A stretch of 48,167 bases of DNA from Pseudodonghicola xiamenensis DSM 18339 (GCF_000429365.1 NZ_AUBS01000032.1:1-48167), one strand, 5' to 3'. Positions 25,538-34,360 are shown, counted from the first letter of the stretch. Numbers and translations: made by a program. Notes: generated by a model from the letters alone, not told the origin.

Positions 25538-27400
25538 TTACGACGTTATCTGTTCACGGAGAATCGAGGCGGTCAGAGAGATCATCAGGTAGATACCGGA
25601 AAACAACAGGAATGCCAAAATCGTATTCTCGAACTTCCTGGGATAGGCGGGATCCTGACTGGCGACCGGCTCGACCGAGGTGGTCAGATAGCGGACCTGG
25701 CGGTTCGCTTCCATCCGGGTCTGTTCGACCTGTTGCAGGGACGATTGCAGCATCATGTCCCGGGTGGTGAGGTCGGCCTGGGCCATCTGGATGCGGACGC
25801 TGAGCTCGGCCAGGGAGTTTTCGCCCTTCGAGGCATCGACCATCTTCTTGTTGAGCTGATCAAGAAGATCCTGAAGCCGCCGCACATCGCCCTTGGCGCC
25901 TTCGACCTTGGCCTGGTTGGGGCGTGGGTTGTCCATCAGCGCGGACAGTTCCAGTTGCTTGTCCTGAAGCTGGATTTCGATGTTGTTGATCTGCCCGCGC
26001 AGCGCCGCGATCACCCCTTCGGGATCAAGAATCGCGCCTTTTTGCTGCAGCGTCACCAGCGCCTCCTGCGCCTTGCGCCGTTCGATCTGCGCGTTCTCGA
26101 AGCCGGCCAGCGCATCGCGCATCTGGTCCGATCGTTTCTGTTCGCTCAGGTGGTTGACCCGTTCCTCGGCATAGGACAGCAGGCTGCGGGCGAAATTGGC
26201 GCTGGTCTCGGGGTCGGCGGCGATCACTTGCATGCGCACCACGCCTTCGGTCGGATCGTAGCCGATCTTTACGTCCTTCGAATAGATCTTATAGGCCTGC
26301 TCGTTGGTCGGATCGGCGGGCAGTCGCTGGATCGGGTCGATCCAGGGCTGGCTGAAATGCGCCTTGAACCCCTGATCGGCATCCAGTCGCAGCATGGCGT
26401 CCTTGGATTCCAGGTAGGATTGCACTGCGATGGAATCCTGGCTGGTGGCGAATTGCGTGCCGCTGAGCAGGTTGCCCAGACCGGTGCCGCCACCGGCGTT
26501 ATCTGCCTTGAGGATCAGGAATTCTGACTTGGTGGCGTACATCGGTGTCGCCACGGAATAGAAATACCAGCCGACCACGGCGGTGGGAATCATCACGAAG
26601 AAGAACAGCCGCGTCAGCAGAAGCAGCATCTTCTTGCGGCGGCGGCTGACGATATCGCGCTGAATCTCGGTGATTTCCCGTTCGCGTTGTTGCGCCGGGC
26701 TGAGGTCTGTCGAGGGCAGGGTAGTGGTGCCCGCAGGGATCGTTTGCGGCAGTTGCACCTTGTCCTTCGGAGCGTCACTATCGTCGCGCGGCACCACCAG
26801 TTCCAGCATGTTGGAGCGGTGGAACGGGTCGATGCCCTGCTGCCGAAGCAGCCGGACCGCGTCGAAATCCGATGTCGCCGGCAGGCTGTGTTTCTGCGCC
26901 ACCCGGCGCGCCATGCGCAATTGCCGGCCAGTCAACCCTTCGCGGCGAATGGCGTCGATCTCTGCCTCGACACTCATCTCATGGGCGGAGGAGACCATGC
27001 CGCTGCGCGCTGTGTCTGTCGTGTCAGCTGCCTGGCTGCGGGCGGTATCGTCGTCGATCGTTCCGGCGGTGGTCTCGGCGGTGGTTCCTGCCGTGGTTCC
27101 GGTGTCGGCGACTGCGGGCTCTGCCGGGGCGGAGGCATCGGTCGCAGAGGCGGCGGGCGCCTCAGGCGTTGCCGGCTGATCGACGGCTGCCGTCTGTGCC
27201 GCGGCATCGCCCGCTGTCGGATCGGCTTCGGGCCGACGGGCGGTGTCGTTCTCCGTCACCACGCGGGGGCGCAGCCGCTCAACCTCGGGCGGGCGCGACG
27301 GGTTGGTCTCGCCCTGTTGCTCGACGGTCGCAGCCTGGGCGCTGCCCGCGGCGGGGCTGCGGCGGATACGGAATTTCTTAGCCTTGGGTTTCATAGTCAT
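25538..27400 (-). CDS. kpsE: Capsule polysaccharide export inner-membrane protein (KpsE/CtrB-like)
   Basis: A 620-residue polysaccharide co-polymerase of the ABC-transporter-dependent type. The N-terminal 240 residues are a proline/alanine/threonine-rich cytoplasmic extension with low complexity, much longer than E. coli KpsE. The first membrane helix lies in LLLLTRLFFFVMIPTAVVGW. A periplasmic coiled-coil domain follows (about 290-560), and the last helix is AFLLFSGIYLMISLTASIL at the C-terminus. ATG 27400 overlaps the kpsT-like gene by 23 bases; ATG 27394 is a close alternative. The permease (KpsM-type) and the outer-membrane KpsD/Wza partner are not in the window. Confidence 0.9.
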   Translation of the reverse strand: MTMKPKAKKFRIRRSPAAGSAQAATVEQQGETNPSRPPEVERLRPRVVTENDTARRPEADPTAGDAAAQTAAVDQPATPEAPAASATDASAPAEPAVADTGTTAGTTAETTAGTIDDDTARSQAADTTDTARSGMVSSAHEMSVEAEIDAIRREGLTGRQLRMARRVAQKHSLPATSDFDAVRLLRQQGIDPFHRSNMLELVVPRDDSDAPKDKVQLPQTIPAGTTTLPSTDLSPAQQREREITEIQRDIVSRRRKKMLLLLTRLFFFVMIPTAVVGWYFYSVATPMYATKSEFLILKADNAGGGTGLGNLLSGTQFATSQDSIAVQSYLESKDAMLRLDADQGFKAHFSQPWIDPIQRLPADPTNEQAYKIYSKDVKIGYDPTEGVVRMQVIAADPETSANFARSLLSYAEERVNHLSEQKRSDQMRDALAGFENAQIERRKAQEALVTLQQKGAILDPEGVIAALRGQINNIEIQLQDKQLELSALMDNPRPNQAKVEGAKGDVRRLQDLLDQLNKKMVDASKGENSLAELSVRIQMAQADLTTRDMMLQSSLQQVEQTRMEANRQVRYLTTSVEPVASQDPAYPRKFENTILAFLLFSGIYLMISLTASILREQITS

Positions 27401-28037
27401 AAAGCTGCTTCGCCTCTTCCAAGGTGTCGAACATATGTAACTTGCCATTCAGCAGGACGGCTGCCGAACGAGCGAACTTTTCCAGGGTGGCGGGCTGGTG
27501 CGACACGATGATGATCGTAGTGGTGCGCAGCCGCTCTTTCAGAATGGCGCCGGCCTTGCGGTTGAACTCCACGTCGGTCGAGCTCGGCATGCCTTCGTCG
27601 ATCAGATAGATGTCGAAGTCCAGTGCCAGCATCAGCGCGAAGGAAAACCGCGATCGCATCCCCGAGGAATAGGTGCCGATCGGCTGGTCGAAATATTCCC
27701 CGAGCCCGCAGAGCCAGCGGCAATAAGCTTCGACATAGTCGGGGTCCATGCCGTAGAGCCGGGCGATATAGCGCGAATTCTCCATCGCCGAGATGCGGCT
27801 GACGACGCCGCCCATGAAGCCCAGGGGAAAGGAAATCTTGCAGCCGCGCCGAATTTCGCCTTCGTCGGGCTTTTCCAGGCCGGCCATCATGTTGATCAAG
27901 GTGGTCTTGCCGGTGCCGTTGGGCGCCAGGATGCCCAGCGATCGGCCAAGATCCACCCGGAAGGACACCTGATCCAGAATCACCTTGCGGCGAACCCCGG
28001 TCCAGAAGGATTTGCTGACGTTGTCGAATTCAAGCAT
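27378..28037 (-). CDS. kpsT: Capsule polysaccharide ABC transporter ATP-binding protein (KpsT/CtrD-like)
   Basis: The 219-residue ATPase powers export of capsular polysaccharide across the inner membrane. Walker A is APNGTGKTT at 38-46, in which the usual first glycine is alanine. The signature loop is YSSGMRSR, Walker B is IYLIDEG and the H-loop is SHQPATL. The family-specific GGVVSRISAMENSRYIA segment is present. ATG 28037 has GGAAG upstream. It is the first gene of a four-gene minus-strand operon in this window. Confidence 0.93.
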   Translation of the reverse strand: MLEFDNVSKSFWTGVRRKVILDQVSFRVDLGRSLGILAPNGTGKTTLINMMAGLEKPDEGEIRRGCKISFPLGFMGGVVSRISAMENSRYIARLYGMDPDYVEAYCRWLCGLGEYFDQPIGTYSSGMRSRFSFALMLALDFDIYLIDEGMPSSTDVEFNRKAGAILKERLRTTTIIIVSHQPATLEKFARSAAVLLNGKLHMFDTLEEAKQLYDYETQG

Positions 28038-28379
28038 TGTGTCTTCCGGAGCTGCAGATGCAGCCTTGGCTTCCTTGCGTCATGTGCACTGGCTTATGCT
28101 CAGGCCGCCTCTTTATCAGAGGAGTATTAACGACTTACAGGGGGAATTGGGCTAGATTATGTCGAAATATGAAACAAAATCCCATCAAGATTGAGGCCGA
28201 AATGGGGCAACGCCGACAGCAGTCTGGATGGGTCTTTCCCCACTTTGGTGGCTGCGGAAGATGGGGGTGTTTGCGCGTTTTGTTTCCGTTTCGTGAACGG
28301 GTGATTAAGTCTGTCAGGCGGCGCGGGCAGGGGGAACAGTCGGCAGGAATGGCCCGACACGGTGGGAAAAGGGCGGTTG
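28038..28379. promoter_or_regulatory. Divergent intergenic region, capsule operon / UDG-like gene
   Basis: A 342-base gap between two divergent genes, so it must hold both promoters. It contains AT-rich runs around 28125-28200 and 28260-28310, and a small hairpin (CCTCT/AGAGG near 28108-28122). No convincing -35/-10 pair and no coding frame was found. Confidence 0.4.
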
Positions 28380-28979
28380 ATGGCCGGGTCTTCTGACCTG
28401 ATCGAGCAGATCCGTGCTTGCCGATTGTGTGCCGATCGCTTTGCCGCGACGGCGACTCATCACGTGCCGCGTCCCGTTGTCTGGTATCGTCCGGGCGCGC
28501 GCATTCTGATAGCCGGGCAGGCGCCGGGTGCCCGGGTGCATGAAAGCGGACGTCCCTTCACCGATCCTTCTGGTGATCGGCTGCGGGGCTGGCTGGGGAT
28601 GGATGCGGAGAGCTTCTATGATCTGTCCCGGGTGGCGGTGGTGCCGATGGGGTTTTGTTTCCCCGGCTACAACGACCGAAAGGCCGATCTGCCGCCGCCG
28701 GCGCTTTGTGCTCGCACCTGGCACGGTCGCGTGATGGCGGAACTTGCCGATGTCGAGCTGAAGATCCTGGTGGGCGGGCATGCGCAGCGCTGGCATATGG
28801 GAATAAAGTCCCCGGTGACCGCGACAGTGGCCGGCTGGCGCGATCATGCGCCGCGCGTCTTTCCCTTGCCTCATCCGTCCTGGCGCAATACCGCATGGCT
28901 GAAGAAAAACCCCTGGTTCGAGGCGGAACTGCTGCCGGTTCTGCGCGCCCGGGTGAAGGAGGTGCTGAATGAGCGATGA
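28380..28979 (+). CDS. Uracil-DNA glycosylase family protein
   Basis: A 199-residue member of the UDG superfamily. The motif GQAPGARVHESGRPFTDPSG corresponds to the family 4/5-type active-site loop, and HPSWRN near residue 165 to the second motif. The N-terminal CRLCADRF keeps only two of the four cysteines of the iron-sulfur UDGs, so a cluster is doubtful. Whether it removes uracil is unproven. ATG 28380 follows AAGGGCGG. It overlaps the next gene by 11 bases, so the two are co-transcribed. Confidence 0.87.
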   Translation: MAGSSDLIEQIRACRLCADRFAATATHHVPRPVVWYRPGARILIAGQAPGARVHESGRPFTDPSGDRLRGWLGMDAESFYDLSRVAVVPMGFCFPGYNDRKADLPPPALCARTWHGRVMAELADVELKILVGGHAQRWHMGIKSPVTATVAGWRDHAPRVFPLPHPSWRNTAWLKKNPWFEAELLPVLRARVKEVLNER

Positions 28980-29772
28980 GACCGAAGAGCTGACCCCGAT
29001 CGACATGGCCCATGCGGCGATGGAGGCCGCCGGCGATGAGGGGGCCGCGCGGCTGCGGTTCTACGAACGGCTCGCCGATGCCGAACTGTTCCTGTTGCTG
29101 ACCGAAGAGGCGTTGGACGATAACGTTTCGCCCGAGATCTTCGATACCGAGGACGGGCGGTTCGTGTTGGTCTTCGATCGCGAGGAACGGCTGGCGCGCT
29201 TCGCCGAACGGGTGGCGCCCTATGCGGCGATGTCGGGCCGGATCCTGGCCGAGATGTTGCGGGGGCAGGGTGTCGGGGTAGGGCTCAATCTGGGGGTCGC
29301 TCCCTCGGCCATCCTGATCCCGCCGGCGGCGATGGACTGGCTGTGCGACACGCTTTCCCATGCGCCGCAGGAAACCGAGGCGCAGATCAGCGAGGTGATC
29401 GCGCCGGGTGGGCTGCCCGAGGAGCTGATCACCGCGATCGACACCAAGCTGGCGACTGCAGTGGGGCTGGCGCGGGTGGCCTATCTGGTCGGCACCCGCG
29501 ATGCCGCCGGAGGCCATGGTCATCTGCTGGCCTTCGTTGATGCGCTGGAACAGGCCGAGGGGGCGCTGGCCAAGGCAGCGAGCGAGGCGCTGACCTTTTC
29601 GGGCATCGAGGCAGGCGCGATGGATGTCGGGTTCTTCACTGGCGACGACCCGGTGACCGCGAGTTTCGCGGCGGTCGGTCTGCGCTTTGATCTGCCCGAA
29701 CCCGCCAAGCCCGAGCCCCTGTTCCAGGAGGCGCCGGGCAGCAATCCGGCAAAGCCGCCGATCCTGAAGTAG
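28969..29772 (+). CDS. SseB family protein
   Basis: A 267-residue acidic protein. The first half matches the SseB N-terminal domain: TPIDMAHAAMEAAGDEGAARLRFYERLADAELF, EDGRFVLVFDREERLARFA and the GVAPSAILIPPAAMDWL stretch. The C-terminal half (about 150-267) ends in a proline-rich tail. The function of bacterial SseB-domain proteins is poorly known. ATG 28969 follows GAAGGAGG and overlaps the UDG-like gene, so translation is coupled. Confidence 0.85.
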   Translation: MSDETEELTPIDMAHAAMEAAGDEGAARLRFYERLADAELFLLLTEEALDDNVSPEIFDTEDGRFVLVFDREERLARFAERVAPYAAMSGRILAEMLRGQGVGVGLNLGVAPSAILIPPAAMDWLCDTLSHAPQETEAQISEVIAPGGLPEELITAIDTKLATAVGLARVAYLVGTRDAAGGHGHLLAFVDALEQAEGALAKAASEALTFSGIEAGAMDVGFFTGDDPVTASFAAVGLRFDLPEPAKPEPLFQEAPGSNPAKPPILK

Positions 29773-29799
29773 GTGTAGGCTGCGGGGAGACGGGAAAGG

Positions 29800-29988
29800 G
29801 GGGGCTCTGCCCCCGTCGCCTGCGGCGCCTCCCCCGGGATATTTCCAGCCAGAAAAAGGGGGTGAGCGGCGCCCGGAAAACAGTCCAGCGGACTGTTTTC
29901 AGCCGCGAACGGGCGTAGCCCCGGGAGGCGCAGGGACAAGCAGTCCAGCGGACCGTTCGGCGGGGAAACTCTCCCCCGGAGAGTTTCC
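29800..29988. repeat. Cluster of short palindromes with three-base loops
   Basis: The 332-base gap 29773-30104 has no gene. It holds GGGGGC/GCCCCC around TCT (29800-29814), AAAACAGTCC/GGACTGTTTT around AGC (29877-29899) and an 11-bp arm GGAAACTCTCC with its complement around CCC (29964-29988). A 13-base direct repeat, CAGTCCAGCGGAC, occurs at 29881 and again exactly 60 bases later. The second hairpin can terminate the UDG/SseB transcript. Confidence 0.75.
29820..29860. repeat. Intergenic repeat with GGGATATTT and GCCAGAAAAAGG (copy 1)
   Basis: GCCTCC followed by GGGATATTT and then GCCAGAAAAAGG. The last two blocks are identical to those at 34397-34436. Both copies follow the stop of a plus-strand gene. 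Confidence 0.7.
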
Positions 29989-30104
29989 TGATCCGCCTCT
30001 TGTCAGCCGTGAGCAGGCAAAATCCGGCGAACCGCCTGCGCCGAGAGCGGGTGTCATGCGGACGGAGGGCGCGGGCGGCCCCGGAGGATGGCCCGCGCCG
30101 GCGT

Positions 30105-30971
30105 TCACTCCTCGGCGGTGAGTTTGTCTTGCGTTCTGGTGTCGAAATCGCTGGCGTCATGGCGTTCGTGCAATTGCAGCGACGGCTCACCGAAGGTGCG
30201 ATTGACCATGCGCCCGCGCAGCACCGCAGGGCGGGCGTTGATCTGTTTCGCCCAGCGACGGACATGGGCGTAGCTCTCGACGTCGAGGAAGGTGGCCGCG
30301 TCGTAGAGGCGGCCCAGAACCAGTTGTCCGTACCAGGCCCAGATCGCGATATCGGCGATGGTGTAATCATCGCCGGTCATGAACTGCCGGTCGGCCAGAT
30401 TGCGGTTCAGCACGTCGAGCTGGCGTTTGACCTCCATCGCGAAACGGTCGATCGGATATTGCCATTTTTCCGGCGCATAGGCGTAGAAGTGGCCGAAGCC
30501 GCCGCCCAGATAGGGGGCGCTGCCCATCTGCCAGAACAGCCAGGACAGCATTTCGGCCCGGTTTTCCGGCGCGCCGAGGAAGGCGCCGAACTTCTCGGCC
30601 AGATGCAAAAGGATGGCGCCGGATTCGAAGATGCGGATGGGGGTGTCGCCGCTGTAGTCCATCAGCGCGGGGATTTTCGAGTTCGGGTTGACCTCGACGA
30701 AGCCCGAGCCGAACTGATCGCCGTCGCCGATCTTGATCAGCCAGGCGTCATAATCCGCGCCAGCATGACCGGCGGCCAGCAGTTCCTCGAAAAGAACAGT
30801 GACCTTTACCCCGTTGGGGGTGGCCAGAGAATAGAGTTGGAAGGGGTGTTCGCCCTTTGGCAGTGCCTGGTCGTGGGTCGGGCCGGCGATGGGGCGGTTG
30901 ATGCTGGCAAAGCGGCCGCCGCTCTGCTTGTCCCAGGTCCAGACCTCGGGCGGGGTGTAGGGGGTATTCAT
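30105..30971 (-). CDS. yghU: Glutathione-dependent disulfide-bond oxidoreductase, YghU-like
   Basis: A 288-residue glutathione transferase of the Nu class. The thioredoxin-like domain contains HPFQLYSLATPNGVKVTVLFEELL with the TPNG glutathione contact, VEVNPNSKIPAL and FESGAILLHLAEKFG. The all-helical domain follows (from about 145) with MGSAPYLGGGFGHFY. These features match YghU, which reduces disulfides with two glutathione molecules. It has no operon partner. Upstream (30972-31129) is the convergent gap to the gcrA end. Confidence 0.94.
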   Translation of the reverse strand: MNTPYTPPEVWTWDKQSGGRFASINRPIAGPTHDQALPKGEHPFQLYSLATPNGVKVTVLFEELLAAGHAGADYDAWLIKIGDGDQFGSGFVEVNPNSKIPALMDYSGDTPIRIFESGAILLHLAEKFGAFLGAPENRAEMLSWLFWQMGSAPYLGGGFGHFYAYAPEKWQYPIDRFAMEVKRQLDVLNRNLADRQFMTGDDYTIADIAIWAWYGQLVLGRLYDAATFLDVESYAHVRRWAKQINARPAVLRGRMVNRTFGEPSLQLHERHDASDFDTRTQDKLTAEE

Positions 30972-31129
30972 GCGCGTTCCTCCTGTTGTGACGGATCCTC
31001 GTCGGGCGGGATGTCACAAGGGGTAAGCCTGCGCACGGGCTTTGCCAAGCCGGGGAGGGCGCAGGGCGCGCTGTGCGCTGCTGCACGATCGCGTGCGGTC
31101 CGGATCGGGGCCGCACGCTTGCGCGGGAC

Positions 31130-31720
31130 TCAGCGACGCCGGTCGCGCCGGGTGCTCATCGGCTGGAAGGCGACGCCGACATGGGCCTCGCAATAGGGTT
31201 TGCCGGCCTGGGTCGGCAGGCCGCAGAACCAGAAGTCATCGGTTGCCGGGTCGCCGACAGGCCATTTGCAGGTGCGTTCGGTCAGCTCCATCAGAGTAAG
31301 CTTCTTGGCCTTCTTTTCGACCTCGCTCACCTTGGCGAGCGCCTCGGGGCTGATTTCATTTGCGGAGGGTTGCGGCGGCAGCGGCTGGCCGGCGGGGATG
31401 ATCTGCTTGCGCGCCGGCGGCATCGGGCGCGGTTCCGCGGCCGGTTTGGCCTCGGCGGCGGGGCGGGGGGCAGGTTCCGGGCGCGGTTCCGGTTTGGGCT
31501 TGGCCGCGACCTCGGGCTTCGGTGTCTCGATTGGTTTTTCCTTGGCTTCGGCTTTGACCGGCGCGGCCCCGGTGGTACGGTTGGACAGTCCCAGGCGGTG
31601 CACCTTGCCGATCACGGCGTTGCGGGTGACGCCGCCCAGCTCCTTGGCGATCTGGCTGGCCGACTGGCCCTCGGCCCACATTTTCTTGAGCAGTTCAACG
31701 CGCTCGTCAGTCCAGGACAT
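31130..31720 (-). CDS. gcrA: Cell-cycle regulator GcrA
   Basis: GcrA binds CcrM-methylated promoters with sigma-70 RNA polymerase and drives cell-cycle genes in alphaproteobacteria. The 196-residue protein begins MSWTDERVELLKKMWAEG, with a helix-turn-helix in SASQIAKELGGVTRNAVIGK. A proline/alanine/lysine-rich linker covers about 55-112. The C-terminal domain has TCKWPVGDP, FCG and KPYCEAH, giving three cysteines that may hold the fold. It is slightly longer than the Caulobacter protein because of the linker. It is divergent from argD and has its own promoter, with a hairpin in the leader. Confidence 0.95.
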   Translation of the reverse strand: MSWTDERVELLKKMWAEGQSASQIAKELGGVTRNAVIGKVHRLGLSNRTTGAAPVKAEAKEKPIETPKPEVAAKPKPEPRPEPAPRPAAEAKPAAEPRPMPPARKQIIPAGQPLPPQPSANEISPEALAKVSEVEKKAKKLTLMELTERTCKWPVGDPATDDFWFCGLPTQAGKPYCEAHVGVAFQPMSTRRDRRR

Positions 31721-31743
31721 CTTGTGCCTTTCAAAGCTGAAAA

Positions 31744-31768
31744 GCGGCCCGCACTGCGGGGGCCGCTC
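31744..31768 (-). promoter_or_regulatory. Terminator-like hairpin in the gcrA leader
   Basis: On the minus strand an AGCGGCC arm and a CGC arm pair with GCG and GGCCGCT around AGT, with a two-base bulge, and are followed by TTTTC. It lies 24 bases before the gcrA start codon and downstream of the likely promoter, so it could attenuate transcription. Confidence 0.5.
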
Positions 31769-31792
31769 TGATCATTTCCCATCGGACACTTA

Positions 31793-31820
31793 TTTTAATC
31801 ACTGTTGGGCGAGATACAAG
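31793..31820 (-). promoter_or_regulatory. Candidate gcrA promoter
   Basis: On the minus strand TTGTAT (31815-31820) and TAAAAT (31793-31798) are 16 bases apart, about 75 bases before the gcrA start. No GANTC site was noticed at this promoter. The rest of the gcrA/argD gap (to 32131) contains a TTGACC at about 32070 but no firm argD promoter. Confidence 0.45.
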
Positions 31821-32131
31821 GCGGCTTGGACAGGGGGCGATGGGACGGATGTGTTCGCGGGGGAGGGATCGCCCGCGTCTTGGCGGCGGGGCGGAACAGG
31901 CGCTGCGATTGGGGCTTTCCTTTTGCCGGTGTTCGGGCTAAGCGTGCGCCATGATCGACCTGGCACATATCCGACAGCTCCGACGCCGACGCGCACACGC
32001 GTAACGGCGCCTCTCGATCTTTTGCACTGGAATTCCGGTGCAGTTCCCCTTCATATCTATCTCAAATCGTTGACCCAAGCGCCCAAGCCGGGCATTCCCT
32101 TGGGCCTGTGCTACCCGCAAAGGATGATCCT

Positions 32132-33322
32132 ATGATCCCGTCCGTTCTGCCGACCTATAACCGCGCGCCGCTTTCCTTCGTCAAAGGCGAAGGCTCCTGG
32201 CTGATCGAGGCGGATGGCCGACGTTTCCTTGACCTTGGCGCCGGCATCGCGGTGAACGCGTTGGGCCATGCCCATCCGGCGCTGGTGGCGGCGCTGACCG
32301 ATCAGGCGCATCGGGTCTGGCACGTGTCGAACCTCTATCACATCCCCGAACAGGAGGCGCTGGCCGATCGGCTGGTGGAGGCGACCTTTGCCGATACCGT
32401 CTTCTTCACCAACTCGGGCACCGAGGCCTGCGAACTGGCAGTGAAGATGGCGCGGAAATACTGGTATGACAAAGGTCAGCCGGAGAAGACCGATATCATC
32501 GCTTTCGAAGGTTCGTTCCACGGACGCTCCTCGGCCGGGATCGCGGCGGCGGGATCCGAGAAGATGGTCAAGGGCTTCGGCCCGATCCTGCCGGGGTTCA
32601 AGCATCTGCCCTGGGGCGATCTGGCGGCGCTGGAGGCAGCGATCGACGAGACGACCGGTGCAGTGCTGCTGGAGCCGGTACAGGGCGAGGGCGGCATTCG
32701 CCCGATCGCCGATGCCGACCTGAAGGCGATCCGGGCGCTTTGCGACGAAAAGGGCTGTCTGCTGGTGCTGGACGAGGTGCAATGCGGCATGGGCCGCACC
32801 GGCCGGCTGTTCGCGCATGAATGGGCCGGGATCACCCCGGACATCATGATGGTGGCCAAGGGCATCGGCGGCGGCTTCCCGCTGGGCGCGGTGCTGGCGA
32901 CGGAAGAGGCTGCTTCGGGCATGACGGCGGGGACTCATGGTTCCACATATGGCGGCAACCCGCTGGGCTGCGCCGTAGGCTGTGCTGTGATGGAGCAGAT
33001 CAATACGCCGGCGTTCCTGCATGGGGTGAACCGCAAGGCGGGCATGCTGCGTCAAAAGCTCGAGGGGCTGGTCGCCGCCCATCCAGATGTTTTCGAAGAG
33101 GTGCGCGGGCTCGGCTTGATGCTGGGGTTGAAGTGCAAGGTGCCGAACGGCGATGTGGTGGCCGCGGGCTATGACAATCTGGTCATCACCGTGCCGGGCG
33201 GCGACAATGTGATCCGCCTGTTGCCGCCGCTCAACCTCAGCGAGGATGAGATCGCCGAGGCTTTGACGCGGCTCGAGGCTGCGGCCGAGACGGTCGCGGC
33301 CAAGCTGGGCGAAACCGCCTGA
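32132..33322 (+). CDS. argD: Acetylornithine aminotransferase (class III)
   Basis: A PLP enzyme converting N-acetylglutamate semialdehyde to N-acetylornithine in arginine synthesis; many also serve lysine synthesis. The 396-residue protein has the class III signature: VFFTNSGTEACELAVKMARKYWYD, FHGRSSAG, LVLDEVQCGMGRTG, and MMVAKGIGGGFPLGAVLA with the PLP lysine. The N-terminus LPTYNRAPLSFVKGEGSWL is typical. ATG 32132 follows AAAGGA by 7 bases. argF is 67 bases downstream, confirming the arginine assignment over other class III transaminases. Confidence 0.93.
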   Translation: MIPSVLPTYNRAPLSFVKGEGSWLIEADGRRFLDLGAGIAVNALGHAHPALVAALTDQAHRVWHVSNLYHIPEQEALADRLVEATFADTVFFTNSGTEACELAVKMARKYWYDKGQPEKTDIIAFEGSFHGRSSAGIAAAGSEKMVKGFGPILPGFKHLPWGDLAALEAAIDETTGAVLLEPVQGEGGIRPIADADLKAIRALCDEKGCLLVLDEVQCGMGRTGRLFAHEWAGITPDIMMVAKGIGGGFPLGAVLATEEAASGMTAGTHGSTYGGNPLGCAVGCAVMEQINTPAFLHGVNRKAGMLRQKLEGLVAAHPDVFEEVRGLGLMLGLKCKVPNGDVVAAGYDNLVITVPGGDNVIRLLPPLNLSEDEIAEALTRLEAAAETVAAKLGETA

Positions 33323-33389
33323 GATCGCGCGGCGGGCGCCGCATTCTTTCCCGGGCGGTGCGACCGTCCCAAGACGAAAAGTAAGCAAG

Positions 33390-34316
33390 ATGAATCATTT
33401 TCTGGATATCTACAAAACCGACCCCGCCGCGCTGCGGGGGATGATCGACCAGGCGCGTCAAATGAAGCAGGCGCGTGCGGGGCGGCCGAAGGGAACTCCC
33501 GATGACGACCAGCCGCTGGCCGGCCGGATGGTGGCGCTGATCTTCGAGAAGCCCTCGACCCGGACCCGAGTGTCCTTTGACGTCGGCGCCCGCCAACTGG
33601 GGGCGGAGACCATGGTGCTGTCGGGCAAGGACATGCAGCTTGGTCATGGCGAGACCATCGCCGATACCGCCCGAGTGCTGTCGCGCTATGTCGATCTGAT
33701 CATGATCCGGACCTTCGATGAAACCGTGCTGACCGAGATGGCGGAATATGCCTCGGTCCCGGTGATCAACGGGCTGACCGACCGGACCCACCCTTGCCAG
33801 ATCATGGCCGATATCCTGACTTATGAGGAACACCGCGGCCCGATCGCCGGCAAGAAGGTGGTCTGGGCCGGCGATGGTAACAATGTCTGTGCCTCGTTCC
33901 TTCATGCCGCCGGGCAGTTCGGCTTCGATCTGACGTTCACCGGCCCGGCGCAGCTCGATCCGGAAGAGGAGTTCGTGGGCTTCGCGCGCGACAAGGGGGC
34001 CAAGGTGGTGATCGAACGCGATGCTGCCAAGGCGGTTGAGGGCGCCGATCTGGTGGTGGCCGACACCTGGGTCAGCATGCATGACAGCCAGAGTTCGAAA
34101 GAGCGGCGGCACAACATGCTGCGGCCCTATCAGGTGAATGCCGCGCTGATGAAACACGCCAAGCCTGACGCGCTGTTCATGCATTGCCTGCCGGCGCATC
34201 GCGAGGAGGAGGTGACCTCTGAGGTGATGGACGGGCCGCAATCGGTGATTTTCGACGAGGCGGAGAACCGGCTGCATGCGCAAAAGGCGGTCATGCGCTG
34301 GTGCATGGGCGCCTGA
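33390..34316 (+). CDS. argF: Ornithine carbamoyltransferase
   Basis: ArgF makes citrulline from ornithine and carbamoyl phosphate. The 308-residue protein shows the carbamoyl-phosphate motif EKPSTRTRVSFD, the HPCQ motif in LTDRTHPCQIMADI, the ornithine loop VADTWVSMHDSQ and the HCLPAHREEEV signature near residue 268. It follows argD in one operon and uses the product of CarB. A strong terminator follows. Confidence 0.96.
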   Translation: MNHFLDIYKTDPAALRGMIDQARQMKQARAGRPKGTPDDDQPLAGRMVALIFEKPSTRTRVSFDVGARQLGAETMVLSGKDMQLGHGETIADTARVLSRYVDLIMIRTFDETVLTEMAEYASVPVINGLTDRTHPCQIMADILTYEEHRGPIAGKKVVWAGDGNNVCASFLHAAGQFGFDLTFTGPAQLDPEEEFVGFARDKGAKVVIERDAAKAVEGADLVVADTWVSMHDSQSSKERRHNMLRPYQVNAALMKHAKPDALFMHCLPAHREEEVTSEVMDGPQSVIFDEAENRLHAQKAVMRWCMGA

Positions 34317-34360
34317 GACCCTCCGTATTCGCCCACGGCTTGGTCGAAGCCGAGATGGAG

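Noticed and set aside
28380..28979. Iron-sulfur family 4 uracil-DNA glycosylase
   Set aside because: Only two of the four cluster cysteines (CRLC) are present, so the general UDG-family label is safer.
29773..30104. A CRISPR array in the repeat-rich gap
   Set aside because: There are only two direct copies of 13 bases, no regular spacers and no cas genes; the structure is palindromic rather than repeat-spacer.
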